A DNA stretch of 64,000 nucleotides, from NCBI GenBank assembly GCA_903927025.1, contig CAIYLG010000048.1, positions 101,077 to 165,076 of the forward strand. Direction: 5' to 3'. Under the pieces are notes generated by a model. That model had not been told where the DNA came from. It saw only the letters and a program-made list of their open reading frames with translations, and made no database searches. This DNA is from an uncultured Armatimonadota bacterium. GTDB taxonomy: Bacteria > Armatimonadota > Fimbriimonadia > Fimbriimonadales > Fimbriimonadaceae. The translations under genes and the position numbers were made by a program. Shown one piece after another: positions 57,965 to 64,000 of this stretch (positions are counted from its first letter, which is position 1; every line of letters starts with the position of its first letter).

Positions 57965-59142
57965 TTGGCGAGCTTCGGTACTAAGAAGGCGGCTGAGCAG
58001 CAGACGATTGCGGCCAGCAGATAAGGCGCGGCGGGGTTCCAGTCGAATAGGGACCCGCCGACGAGGGGACCGATGACGAAGCCGGCAGATCTCGTCCCCT
58101 GCAGGAGTCCAAACAATTCCCCCTGGCGGTCTTCAGGGGCAAGGCGACTGCACTGGCTATTCACTGTGGGATTCGCGATTCCCGCGCCAATTGCATACAA
58201 CGTGCTGGCGGCCAGCAGAAGAACGAAGGGGATAACCGCGGGCGCCAGTGCACCGGCAAACGGGTTCAGCCCCAGCCCCACTCCTTGGACACAATAGGCG
58301 CATCGCAATAGAGTTCGGGGATTTAGCCTCTTGGCCGCCCATCCCACAAGCAGTGCCTGAACCGCGACGCCGAGAATCGACTCGAAGCCAAAGATGACGC
58401 CAAAGTGGCGCTGGTCATAGTGAAACAGATGTTCGATGAGCCGGGCAAACGTCCCTTCGAGGGTGGCAAGTGAGAGCCATGCGACCACGGCAATCAAAAC
58501 GAGCGGCCTAAGTCTTGGCACGTCTGCCAGCAGCCCCAGATTAAAGCGGGATCGCTTGGTAGCGGCCTTCGCTAGCGTCGGTGGCGCTGACGGAACCCCC
58601 AGAGCCATCCAAAGTGCACCGGCCATGGAAGCGGCACCGGCGGTGAGGCCCACGTATAGGTTTCCTCCAGCGGCGGCTAGGAATCCGCCCAGAGCGGGGC
58701 CGACCACTAAGCCGGCGGAGGTTGCCGCCCCAAACCGTCCCATGATCGCGGTTCGGCTATCGGGATCGCTCGAATCGGAGAGGTAAGCCTGAGCCACAGC
58801 AACGTTGGCAGCCCCAAAACCCGAAAGCACCCTGCTGAGAAGCAGCACCCATAGGCTCCCCGCTAAACCGTACACCAGCATCGCCGCCGCAGACAGCAGC
58901 GTGCATGCGATCATGATCGGCTTGCGCCCCTTCGCGTCGCTGAGTCGGCCCCAGATTGGGGAGACAATGAGCTGGATCACAAAAGTGCTGGCAAGTAAGC
59001 CGCCAACCAACAGACCGATCGGCCAGCCCTTGGGGACAAGAGACTCGGCTCGCAGCTGAATATCGGCCACGATCATGCCGAATCCCAAGAGGTCTAAAAA
59101 TGCCGCCGCGAGAATGGGCAGCTCTCTTCTGGCGACGGTCAT
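57961..59142 (-). CDS. MFS transporter (TetA/multidrug-like)
   Basis: 393 aa with 12 predicted transmembrane helices. The loop 2-3 motif A reads GRLSDAKGRKP, and the motif C-like GLVVGPALGGFLAAAGG is in helix 5. The similarity is to drug-proton antiporters such as TetA; substrate unknown. ATG at 59142 is preceded by GAGGGG with almost no spacing. It ends within the CTAG shared with the phosphatase gene. Confidence 0.88.
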   Translation of the reverse strand: MTVARRELPILAAAFLDLLGFGMIVADIQLRAESLVPKGWPIGLLVGGLLASTFVIQLIVSPIWGRLSDAKGRKPIMIACTLLSAAAMLVYGLAGSLWVLLLSRVLSGFGAANVAVAQAYLSDSSDPDSRTAIMGRFGAATSAGLVVGPALGGFLAAAGGNLYVGLTAGAASMAGALWMALGVPSAPPTLAKAATKRSRFNLGLLADVPRLRPLVLIAVVAWLSLATLEGTFARLIEHLFHYDQRHFGVIFGFESILGVAVQALLVGWAAKRLNPRTLLRCAYCVQGVGLGLNPFAGALAPAVIPFVLLLAASTLYAIGAGIANPTVNSQCSRLAPEDRQGELFGLLQGTRSAGFVIGPLVGGSLFDWNPAAPYLLAAIVCCSAAFLVPKLAN

Positions 59143-59173
59143 CCCCTCGAGTTTGGCACGGCTGTGTCAGCCG

Positions 59174-59512
59174 CTAGCTTGACTTCCAGAGGCCAATGAC
59201 GTTGCCACCCGGATCGGAGATCCACGCAAAGGTGCCGGTGGGAATCGGAACCGGTCCGACAATCAGCTTTCCACCCAGTTCCTTCACTTTTTCAATGCTG
59301 GCGGCGACGTCGTCCACTTGGACATAGAACGTTGTGTACTGGTGCGGCTCATGCCCCAGCGAGTTGATTTGTCCAGGGATGCCTTCATCTGGGGTGATGA
59401 GCGCTCCCGTAGGCATCGGCGACATATTCCAATCAAACAGTTTTTGATAGAACTCGGTGGTTCCCGCCGCGTCTGCGCAGCCAATTTCGAAGAAGACGAT
59501 AGGGTTCGGCAT
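59174..59512 (-). CDS. VOC/glyoxalase-family protein
   Basis: 112 aa. The two beta-alpha-beta-beta-beta half-units of the vicinal oxygen chelate fold are visible (NPIVFFEIGCADAAGTTEFYQKLFDW and YTTFYVQVDDVAASIEKVKELGGKLIVGP, ending FAWISDPGGNVIGLW). It is a single-domain member; the metal and substrate cannot be assigned. The ATG at 59512 follows a TAAAGT box by 6 nt, which supports it over an in-frame GTG two codons upstream. Confidence 0.85.
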   Translation of the reverse strand: MPNPIVFFEIGCADAAGTTEFYQKLFDWNMSPMPTGALITPDEGIPGQINSLGHEPHQYTTFYVQVDDVAASIEKVKELGGKLIVGPVPIPTGTFAWISDPGGNVIGLWKSS

Positions 59513-59518
59513 GACCAC

Positions 59519-59524
59519 ACTTTA
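59519..59524 (-). promoter_or_regulatory. TANNNT box before the VOC gene (leaderless-type)
   Basis: On the minus strand TAAAGT ends 6 nt before the ATG. Confidence 0.4.
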
Positions 59525-59764
59525 TCAGTGTTTGCCGTTCGTGAGAACTCTCTGGCGCAGTTAAGGAACTTGGGCCGAAATCGACGGTCAAAGCCACTGT
59601 CAGAATCGCTGCAATCGGCGTTCGGTGAGTCTAAAGACCGAGGAAATCTAAGTTTATTCTAACCTGGGAACGCCGTTTAACCTAATCCCGTACCACCAGA
59701 TAAGATTTATGAAGAAACGGAGAACCAATCAAGGCTAAAAACCGTTTTAACTATCGGACGAACA
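59525..59764. other. Non-coding stretch before the structured RNA candidate
   Basis: No plausible gene on either strand. It holds an AAACGG/CCGTTT inverted repeat (59715-59746) and the A-rich run around it; the segment could be the 5' part of the RNA transcribed toward the terminator at 59844. Confidence 0.5.
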
Positions 59765-59843
59765 AGATTCACGACCATAAAGGCATTCCCGAAGATTTCT
59801 TACGGGGAGCCGCAAAGCCCTACTCATGGTAGGAAGTGGCATC
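59765..59843 (+). ncRNA. Structured RNA / riboswitch candidate before the TMEM14 gene
   Basis: Contains a CCCG/CGGG hairpin (59788-59806), the sequence GCCGCAAAGCC (59810-59820) and a CCTAC/GTAGG hairpin (59819-59833). AGCCG (59808-59812) could pair with CGGCT (59843-59847), which is the 5' arm of the following terminator, a typical switch geometry. TTCACG...AAAGGCA...CCCGAA...CGGGG...GCAAAGCC loosely resembles the c-di-GMP-I (GEMM) pattern, but the GNRA loop and the AAACC core are missing, so family membership is doubtful. Confidence 0.4.
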
Positions 59844-59877
59844 GGCTGCTGAGACTAAGCAACTCGGCAGCCTTTTT
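59844..59877 (+). terminator. Strong intrinsic terminator
   Basis: GGCTGCTGAG (59844-59853) pairs with CTCGGCAGCC (59863-59872), 10 bp with one G-T pair and a 9-nt loop, then TTTTTCTTTTTT. Confidence 0.9.
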
Positions 59878-59905
59878 CTTTTTTGGCCGGGGTTCCTCCC
59901 TCAGG

Positions 59906-59911
59906 TAGGAT
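59906..59911 (+). promoter_or_regulatory. GTANNNT box before the TMEM14 gene (leaderless-type)
   Basis: GGTAGGAT ends 6 nt before the ATG and lies downstream of the terminator, so this gene may have its own promoter. Confidence 0.5.
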
Positions 59912-59917
59912 TTCACA

Positions 59918-60268
59918 ATGCCCTGGCTCAATATCGTCTTGTTGCTCTATTCCCTGCTGAACGTCGTGATGGGCATTCTTGGCTTCGTCAACAAGGGAAG
60001 CATCATCAGCCTCATCGCAGGCACCCTTGCCGCTGTGGTCACCCTCGGGGCGCTGGCCTACACGAAAAAGAATCCACGCACAGGACGAATCACCTGCCTG
60101 GTGGTTGCAGTACTGTTGCTAGGCCGGTTTGCCCCAGGAGCATTCAAGAATCAGCTTTATCCCGCCGGGATTATGTTTGTCAGTTCCCTGATCGTCATCG
60201 TCTGCCTGTTGGCGGGCCACATGATGGGAATGAAGGCCAAAAAGGCTCGCGAAGGCGAAGAGAAGTAG
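59918..60268 (+). CDS. TMEM14/UPF0136-like membrane protein
   Basis: 116 aa with four hydrophobic helices. The glycine-spaced pattern GILGFVNKGSIISLIAGTLAAV and ARTGRITCLVVAVLLLGRFA-like segment (RTGRITCLVVAVLLLGRF) and KNQLYPAGIMFVSSLIVIV match the TMEM14 fold. Its role in bacteria is unknown. A terminator lies 40 nt upstream and a leaderless-type box 6 nt upstream. Convergent with ygfZ. Confidence 0.85.
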   Translation: MPWLNIVLLLYSLLNVVMGILGFVNKGSIISLIAGTLAAVVTLGALAYTKKNPRTGRITCLVVAVLLLGRFAPGAFKNQLYPAGIMFVSSLIVIVCLLAGHMMGMKAKKAREGEEK

Positions 60269-60273
60269 GACCC

Positions 60274-61263
60274 CTATCGAAGCAGCGGCATGAGCCGCAC
60301 TTCGGCATCGACGGGTCCGGATTCGGTCTGGACCTGGACGATTTCGCCGTCGAACACGAACTCATTTCGAAGCATTGCGCCCGCAATGTGGCCATAGTCC
60401 GGCGAGAATCGGGAACTGGTTACGATTCCAGCGTCTGACCGACGGTTTTGGGCGAGAACGGCACCGGCCGGAATCGGTGATTCCGACGTGAGCCCCACCC
60501 AGGTTCGGTTGGTGTGCCCCCGGCTGTGAATGCGCATCAGCACTTCCTGGCCCATGTAGCACCCTTTGCTGTAGCTTACGTGGCGCTCCTCAAAGGCTTT
60601 CCCCATTTCTGGTGGAAATGTCTTCTCAGTCATGTCGGTGCCAAACATGGGGATTCCCGCCTCAAGCCGCGCAATGTCGTATGACTCATAGTTGGCGGTT
60701 GCAAACTCGCTTCGGACAGCTTCAAGTGCCTTGGCCGCATCCGTCGGAATCCAGAGATCCCACCCACCCATTCCTGTCCTGTTTGAGCGAAGGACGTAGA
60801 TGGCAGATCCTTCAATTTCCGCTTCGCCCGTATCAAGGCTCGGAAGACTGACCAGTTTGGAGAGGCGCTGGGTGGCAGAGGGCCCCTGAACGCTGAGAAG
60901 GGTGTACTGCTGACCGGCATCTTCTGCCGTGACGTCCTCCATGATCACCATTTGCTCCACTCGGCGCAGAACGGCTTCCTTGGTGGATTCGGGGCAGGTG
61001 ATCAGGATTCGGTCTGGAGCCGCCCAGGCTTCACAAACACTCATGAGATGCCCTGTCACCGTTGTGAAGCAGAACAAAGAAGACGTCCCGCCTTCGAGCT
61101 TTCGAACGTCGTTCGTTGCCTGCCCTTGGAGCCAGCCCTTTCGGTCCTCTCCCAAAAGCCACAGGCGGGCAAGGTGAGGAAGTTCAACCAATCCTGAGTC
61201 ATCACGCAGAAGCTCATAACCCTGAAGTGTCTCTGCGTCGACCAGCGTTTCCAAATCAATCAT
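60274..61263 (-). CDS. ygfZ: YgfZ/GcvT-like folate-binding Fe-S protein
   Basis: 329 aa. The signature KGCYMGQEVLMRIHSRGHTNR with the conserved Cys identifies YgfZ, which helps in assembly or repair of Fe-S enzymes using tetrahydrofolate. The N-terminal part (LWLLGEDRKGWLQGQATNDV) is the GcvT-like domain. I start at ATG 61263 (MIDLETLVDAETL); two upstream in-frame ATGs (61299, 61353) are possible but add a basic, non-conserved stretch and run toward the divergent gene. No Shine-Dalgarno for any of them. Confidence 0.88.
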   Translation of the reverse strand: MIDLETLVDAETLQGYELLRDDSGLVELPHLARLWLLGEDRKGWLQGQATNDVRKLEGGTSSLFCFTTVTGHLMSVCEAWAAPDRILITCPESTKEAVLRRVEQMVIMEDVTAEDAGQQYTLLSVQGPSATQRLSKLVSLPSLDTGEAEIEGSAIYVLRSNRTGMGGWDLWIPTDAAKALEAVRSEFATANYESYDIARLEAGIPMFGTDMTEKTFPPEMGKAFEERHVSYSKGCYMGQEVLMRIHSRGHTNRTWVGLTSESPIPAGAVLAQNRRSDAGIVTSSRFSPDYGHIAGAMLRNEFVFDGEIVQVQTESGPVDAEVRLMPLLR

Positions 61264-61463
61264 CGAACCGAATTCCAAAAGAGGCAAATGCCTTAACTTC
61301 ATTATGGAATACGTCATCAAGCGCCTGACTGTCTTCATGGCAAGCCGAGACATTTCGAGAGGGTTTAGCGGAATCGGTACATCTTTTTGCGAACCTTGGG
61401 CACAAAAGCCGCATGCATCCGGTTGCTATGGGCATGTCATATGCGATGACGCATCCAACGGAG

Positions 61464-61469
61464 TATCCT
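61464..61469 (+). promoter_or_regulatory. GTANNNT box before the glycosyltransferase gene (leaderless-type)
   Basis: AGTATCCT ends 9 nt before ATG 61479. Confidence 0.45.
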
Positions 61470-61478
61470 CTGCCAAAT

Positions 61479-62177
61479 ATGCCACAGCTTGGCGGGCCAG
61501 AGGTGACGGTCCTTGTACCCGCGCTCAACGAAGAGCACACTATAGCGGAAGTTGTGGATCGCGTCCTCGCGTTGCCGCTCAAGGTGGAAGTCATCGTCAT
61601 CGATGATGGCAGCACCGACAACACGACAGCCATTCTCGCTGCCTACAAGGACCGTGTGACCGTGCTTCGAAACGAGAAGCCAACCGGTAAAGGCAGCGCC
61701 ATCCGGCAGGCCCTTCCCTTTGCAACCGGCGCGACGGTGATCGTGCAGGATGCCGACCTTGAATACTCCCCGGAGGAGATTCCCAAGCTCATTCGTCCCA
61801 TTCTGGACGGCAAGGCGAAGGTGGTCTACGGCACACGATTCGCGCAGGGTTTGCCCAGCGGTATGGCGCTGCCCAACAAACTCGTCAACGTCCTCCTCGC
61901 ATGGAGCGTTCGCCTGCTGTTCATGCAGCGCATCACAGACGAAGCCACCTGTTATAAGGCATTTGATACCGAGTTCATCCGCCGCATGAATCTCACCTGC
62001 CGCCGGTTTGAATTCTGCCCTGAGGTCACCGCCAAGTCGATTCGTCTCGGCGAGAAGATCCTAGAGATGCCGATATCCTACGTCCCACGGTCAAAGGAAG
62101 CTGGCAAGAAGATTCGCTGGACAGATGCCCCTGACGCCTTTTGGACGCTGGCAAAGCATCGCTTTTCCAAGTTCTAA
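61479..62177 (+). CDS. Family 2 glycosyltransferase (dolichol-phosphate mannosyltransferase-like)
   Basis: 232 aa GT-A fold enzyme. VTVLVPALNEEHTIAEVV opens the nucleotide-binding domain, VIDDGSTDNT follows, and the metal-binding DxD is in IVQDADLEYSPEEIPKLI. FCPEVTAKSIRLGEKILEMPISYVPRS is typical of DPM-like enzymes that glycosylate a polyprenyl phosphate. No membrane domain. The ATG at 61479 lies 9 nt after TATCCT; an in-frame ATG 66 nt upstream would place the promoter box inside the gene. Confidence 0.9.
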   Translation: MPQLGGPEVTVLVPALNEEHTIAEVVDRVLALPLKVEVIVIDDGSTDNTTAILAAYKDRVTVLRNEKPTGKGSAIRQALPFATGATVIVQDADLEYSPEEIPKLIRPILDGKAKVVYGTRFAQGLPSGMALPNKLVNVLLAWSVRLLFMQRITDEATCYKAFDTEFIRRMNLTCRRFEFCPEVTAKSIRLGEKILEMPISYVPRSKEAGKKIRWTDAPDAFWTLAKHRFSKF

Positions 62178-62193
62178 TCTAGACTGCCAGCGG

Positions 62194-62199
62194 TAGAAT
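62194..62199 (+). promoter_or_regulatory. GTANNNT box before the degenerate J-domain gene (leaderless-type)
   Basis: GGTAGAAT ends 7 nt before ATG 62207. Confidence 0.5.
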
Positions 62200-62206
62200 G
62201 ATCCGC

Positions 62207-62617
62207 ATGAGCACCGGACGTCGCGCCTATGACATGTTGCGCGGCTATGTCAACCAGGAGTGGGAGCGGATTCGTGGCGTCGACGACAAGGACGCCGAAA
62301 CGGAACTCCGCGAGTCGATGAGCATCTCTGCCATTCGAGTGGAGCGCACGGAGGTCACAACCCGTGAAGCGACTCCCGAAGAGTCAAGAAGCTGGGCCAT
62401 GAAAATCCTGGGAATCGCCGAGGCCTCAGACTTCACAGAGATTCGCAAGGCATTCGAGCGACTCAACACCCGAAGCGACCCCGCCAACTTCCCCGCCGGC
62501 TCCCCCGAAGCCAAACAAGCCGGCGAAATCCAAGCAAAGGTACGGCAGGCTTACTCCATCCTGACGGATGAGATGGACTCAACCGAGAAGCGATTCAAGT
62601 CGCTCGAGATTGACTGA
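62207..62617 (+). CDS. Degenerate J-domain-like protein (no HPD)
   Basis: 136 aa. Residues ~65-130 look like a J-domain: MKILGIAEASDFTEIRKAFERL, a loop, then IQAKVRQAYSILTDEMD. The HPD tripeptide is absent; the loop reads TRSDPANFPAGSPEA. It is therefore unlikely to stimulate DnaK and may be a binding-only module. The N-terminal half is charged and helical (AYDMLRGYVNQEWERIRG). ATG 62207 is preferred to one 9 nt upstream that lies inside the GGTAGAAT box. Confidence 0.7.
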   Translation: MSTGRRAYDMLRGYVNQEWERIRGVDDKDAETELRESMSISAIRVERTEVTTREATPEESRSWAMKILGIAEASDFTEIRKAFERLNTRSDPANFPAGSPEAKQAGEIQAKVRQAYSILTDEMDSTEKRFKSLEID

Positions 62618-62641
62618 GGGTCCGAACCGACAATCGGACAG

Positions 62642-62655
62642 AGGGCGTAAGCCCT
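62642..62655 (+). other. Small hairpin after the J-like gene; rest of 62618-62849 without genes
   Basis: AGGGC-gtaa-GCCCT, a 5-bp stem with a GNRA-type loop and no U-run. No gene or clear promoter is visible in the surrounding 230 nt. Confidence 0.4.
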
Positions 62656-62849
62656 AGCCAATAAGTGCCTTGGTCCCATGTAGCCATGTCACTTTAGCCC
62701 GTCTACGCCAACAATGCTGAAAGCGCCTGTTGACAAACCTGCGTACTTGGCTTAACATTACTTTTACCATCCACAGGCGAATTTCCCAGCGAAGAACACG
62801 CATTGCATTCAAACTACCTTTAGCGATAGCGACGTTCCATTGGCGATAA

Positions 62850-63464
62850 TTGCCGTACGAGACGAACGTCTCTCTTAGCGTTACAGATCAAAATGGCGGC
62901 GGAGCTTCGCTGAGCTTACTTTACAAGCTCAGGATTCACAATCTGTATGATACGTGGACTGTCAAGCAACAGCTACCCCCAAATTCTGTGGATATGCAAT
63001 TAACTACTCCAACTCCGCATGTCGCGAAAGGTGGAGGAACGATCGCATGCCAGTGGGTTGAACCTGGTCCGGAATGGTCATACATGACTGGACAGATGAG
63101 CAGTTTGCTATCTGTGGCAAGCGCTGCTTGTACGAATCCCTACTTTGTGGCAGGCTTTGCGGCCGCTGGAATTGGTATTGCTACGCTAGGTCCGAAGGCA
63201 AATAGCAATAATTGCCAATGGGCATGGCACGCTGATTACACTTCATACGGCGGACCCGCAAGTACAATTACTGGAGGCACTTGGAGCGATTTGCAAAGCG
63301 ATTACCAGATGGTGCCTCACCTTGCACTCGGATATTCAAACACCTTATGGCAGGCAGATAACTATGGACCGAATGGATTCATCGGTGAAGCACTTGATAT
63401 CAAGTCAAAACCAAATGGAAACTACTTCTGGACGGGTGCCTTTTCCCCGAATGTAGGAATATAG
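62850..63464 (+). CDS. Unknown protein, possibly 5'-truncated
   Basis: 204 aa, not recognised. It reads from a TTG directly after an in-frame TAA, has no Shine-Dalgarno, and already begins inside a regular strand pattern (TNVSLSVTDQNGGGASLSLLYKLRIHN), so the 5' end may be missing or in another frame. A hydrophobic glycine-rich patch (FVAGFAAAGIGIATLG) lies near the middle and aromatic/Asn/Gly-rich sequence follows. Base and codon use are visibly more AT-rich than in the genes to the left, suggesting acquired DNA. The next gene starts 3 nt after its stop. Confidence 0.5.
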   Translation: MPYETNVSLSVTDQNGGGASLSLLYKLRIHNLYDTWTVKQQLPPNSVDMQLTTPTPHVAKGGGTIACQWVEPGPEWSYMTGQMSSLLSVASAACTNPYFVAGFAAAGIGIATLGPKANSNNCQWAWHADYTSYGGPASTITGGTWSDLQSDYQMVPHLALGYSNTLWQADNYGPNGFIGEALDIKSKPNGNYFWTGAFSPNVGI

Positions 63465-63467
63465 CGA

Positions 63468-63863
63468 ATGCACCTCCTACCCGCAATATATCTTATTGTT
63501 CTGAGCTATGGCCAATCGAACTATTTACGACACTCTGCGACCATCGAAAGCTTGATTTCACGAGCTCGCTCAGAATCTAAATGTGGGTTGATTTGGAAGG
63601 CACCTGAGACCCTATTCGGTGTGAGTTGGACTAGAGAGCCCTTACCCAGCGGAGACGCGTACCAGCGCGCATGGAATTTGCTCAGCACCAAGTTTGCCAA
63701 GGATGGTGAGCACATGGAGCACTACGTCAACGAACTCGCGAGAGATGTTCTCACCGACAGATCAAAGAGTTCGATGAAGATCTTTATGTTCGCATCTGCC
63801 TCTTGGCTTCAGTATGACCATTTACGAAACGTAGGCTTTAGGTGGTGGGCACCGACGCAGTGA
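63468..63863 (+). CDS. Unknown protein, C-terminus interrupted by an IS3-type element
   Basis: 131 aa, not recognised. It has a hydrophobic N-terminus that may be a signal peptide (MHLLPAIYLIVLSYGQS), then a mostly helical, charged region. AGGA lies 11 nt upstream, and it is in the same unit as the preceding gene. The stop TGA at 63861-63863 coincides with the first bases (TGA...) of the insertion-sequence end, so the reading frame is ended by the inserted element. The original protein was probably longer. Confidence 0.55.
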   Translation: MHLLPAIYLIVLSYGQSNYLRHSATIESLISRARSESKCGLIWKAPETLFGVSWTREPLPSGDAYQRAWNLLSTKFAKDGEHMEHYVNELARDVLTDRSKSSMKIFMFASASWLQYDHLRNVGFRWWAPTQ

Positions 63864-64000
63864 CTAGTCCCCGGATTCTGACCCACCTAGAGTGTTAGTG
63901 CCTCTGCCTCCATTTTAGTCTTTAGATTTGCCTTATAGGTCGCGGGAGAGAGCCCTCCGAGTGCCGAGTGAGGACGACGGTTGTTGTAGAACTCCGAGAA
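63861..64000. mobile_element. IS3-family insertion sequence, one end (continues past window)
   Basis: The end TGACTAGTCCCCGGATTC, beginning TG and followed by CTGACCCACC, resembles IS3-group terminal repeats. Just inside it the transposase stop lies on the minus strand, the usual layout for the right end of IS3-type elements. The other end and the flanking target duplication are outside the window. Confidence 0.8.
63887..64000 (-). CDS. IS3-family transposase, C-terminal fragment
   Basis: The last 37 codons of the DDE integrase-core protein are visible: EFYNNRRPHSALGGLSPATY, then a basic tail ending EALTL. YNxxRPHxALGxxSP is the standard C-terminal signature of IS3 OrfB transposases. The catalytic residues lie outside the window. 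The gene stops 26 nt before the element's end. Confidence 0.92.
   Translation of the reverse strand, partial: FSEFYNNRRPHSALGGLSPATYKANLKTKMEAEALTL

Noticed and set aside
59765..59843. Firm assignment as a c-di-GMP-I or ydaO riboswitch
   Set aside because: Only short words match; the GNRA loop and AAACC core (GEMM) and the GACAGCUAACC core (ydaO) are missing, so only a structured-RNA candidate is claimed.
62618..62849. A small gene upstream of the 62850 ORF that could supply its missing 5' end
   Set aside because: All frames are broken by stops and show no start signal or recognisable sequence.

Overview
The window looks like chromosomal DNA from a free-living bacterium with moderately high GC content, most likely a member of the Armatimonadota (Fimbriimonas-like). 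This placement is inference. It rests on a pseudopilin with the FPVFSQAK signature after its prepilin helix, on secreted low-complexity and Ig-repeat proteins, and on an ATP synthase cluster that lacks atpD and atpC. Almost everything is housekeeping sequence. Accessory DNA is confined to the last ~1.2 kb, which ends inside an IS3-type insertion sequence.

Layout. 1-3.8 kb (minus): a Gly/Pro-rich secreted protein, dnaG and the primary sigma factor (partial, runs off the left edge). 3.9-6.1 kb (plus): trxA, a structured RNA/terminator, murJ. 6.1-11.7 kb (plus): F-type ATP synthase genes atpZ-I-B-E-F-H-A-G without atpDC. 11.7-13.6 kb (minus): tpiA, a hotdog thioesterase and a membrane-anchored protein. 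13.7-15 kb: a 2Fe-2S ferredoxin and two small membrane proteins. 15.1-18.2 kb (minus): rpoZ (with a long acidic tail), dnaJ, prmA, rsmE. 18.3-23.1 kb (plus): an imuB-dnaE2 mutagenesis cassette with an unusual junction. 23.1-25.9 kb (plus): thiolase and glycogen synthase. 25.9-32.6 kb (minus): a 3D/G5-domain protein, rsmA and queG, then ligA, ogg and an acyltransferase. 32.8-36.9 kb (minus): a very large beta-propeller plus ten Ig-like repeats protein. 37-39.6 kb (minus): hpt, rho and a bifunctional-nuclease-family gene. 39.7-43.4 kb: sdpR-sdpI, trpB, an ABM-fold protein, an M48 protease. 43.4-47.2 kb: lepB-Nudix, DUF4446, two ECF sigma factors and a candidate anti-sigma factor. 47.3-51.5 kb (plus): mrp, a large protein of unknown function and a small membrane partner. 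51.6 kb: initiator tRNA. 51.9-55.4 kb (plus): a YncE-like propeller, and a PepSY protein with a two-component system. 55.4-62.6 kb: pseudopilin, PafA-like phosphatase, MFS transporter, VOC protein, a structured-RNA candidate, TMEM14 protein, YgfZ, a family 2 glycosyltransferase and a degenerate J-domain protein. 62.8-64 kb: two unknown genes, the second cut by an IS3-family element.

How it works together. Genes are packed into short operons with frequent ATGA/GTGA/CTGA-type start-stop overlaps. Three convergent pairs end on one shared CTAG. Two translation-initiation styles coexist. One uses a clear Shine-Dalgarno sequence, such as AGGAGG before the TTG start of the Gly/Pro-rich gene, or before atpE. 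The other, at fifteen genes, has a TANNNT box (usually GTANNNT) only 5-9 nt before the start codon and no obvious Shine-Dalgarno sequence, as expected for leaderless transcripts. I consider that pattern, the imuB/dnaE2 junction, the acidic omega-subunit tail and two structured non-coding RNAs to be the most interesting signals. I did not see CRISPR arrays, prophage, rRNA or a clear anti-phage system.
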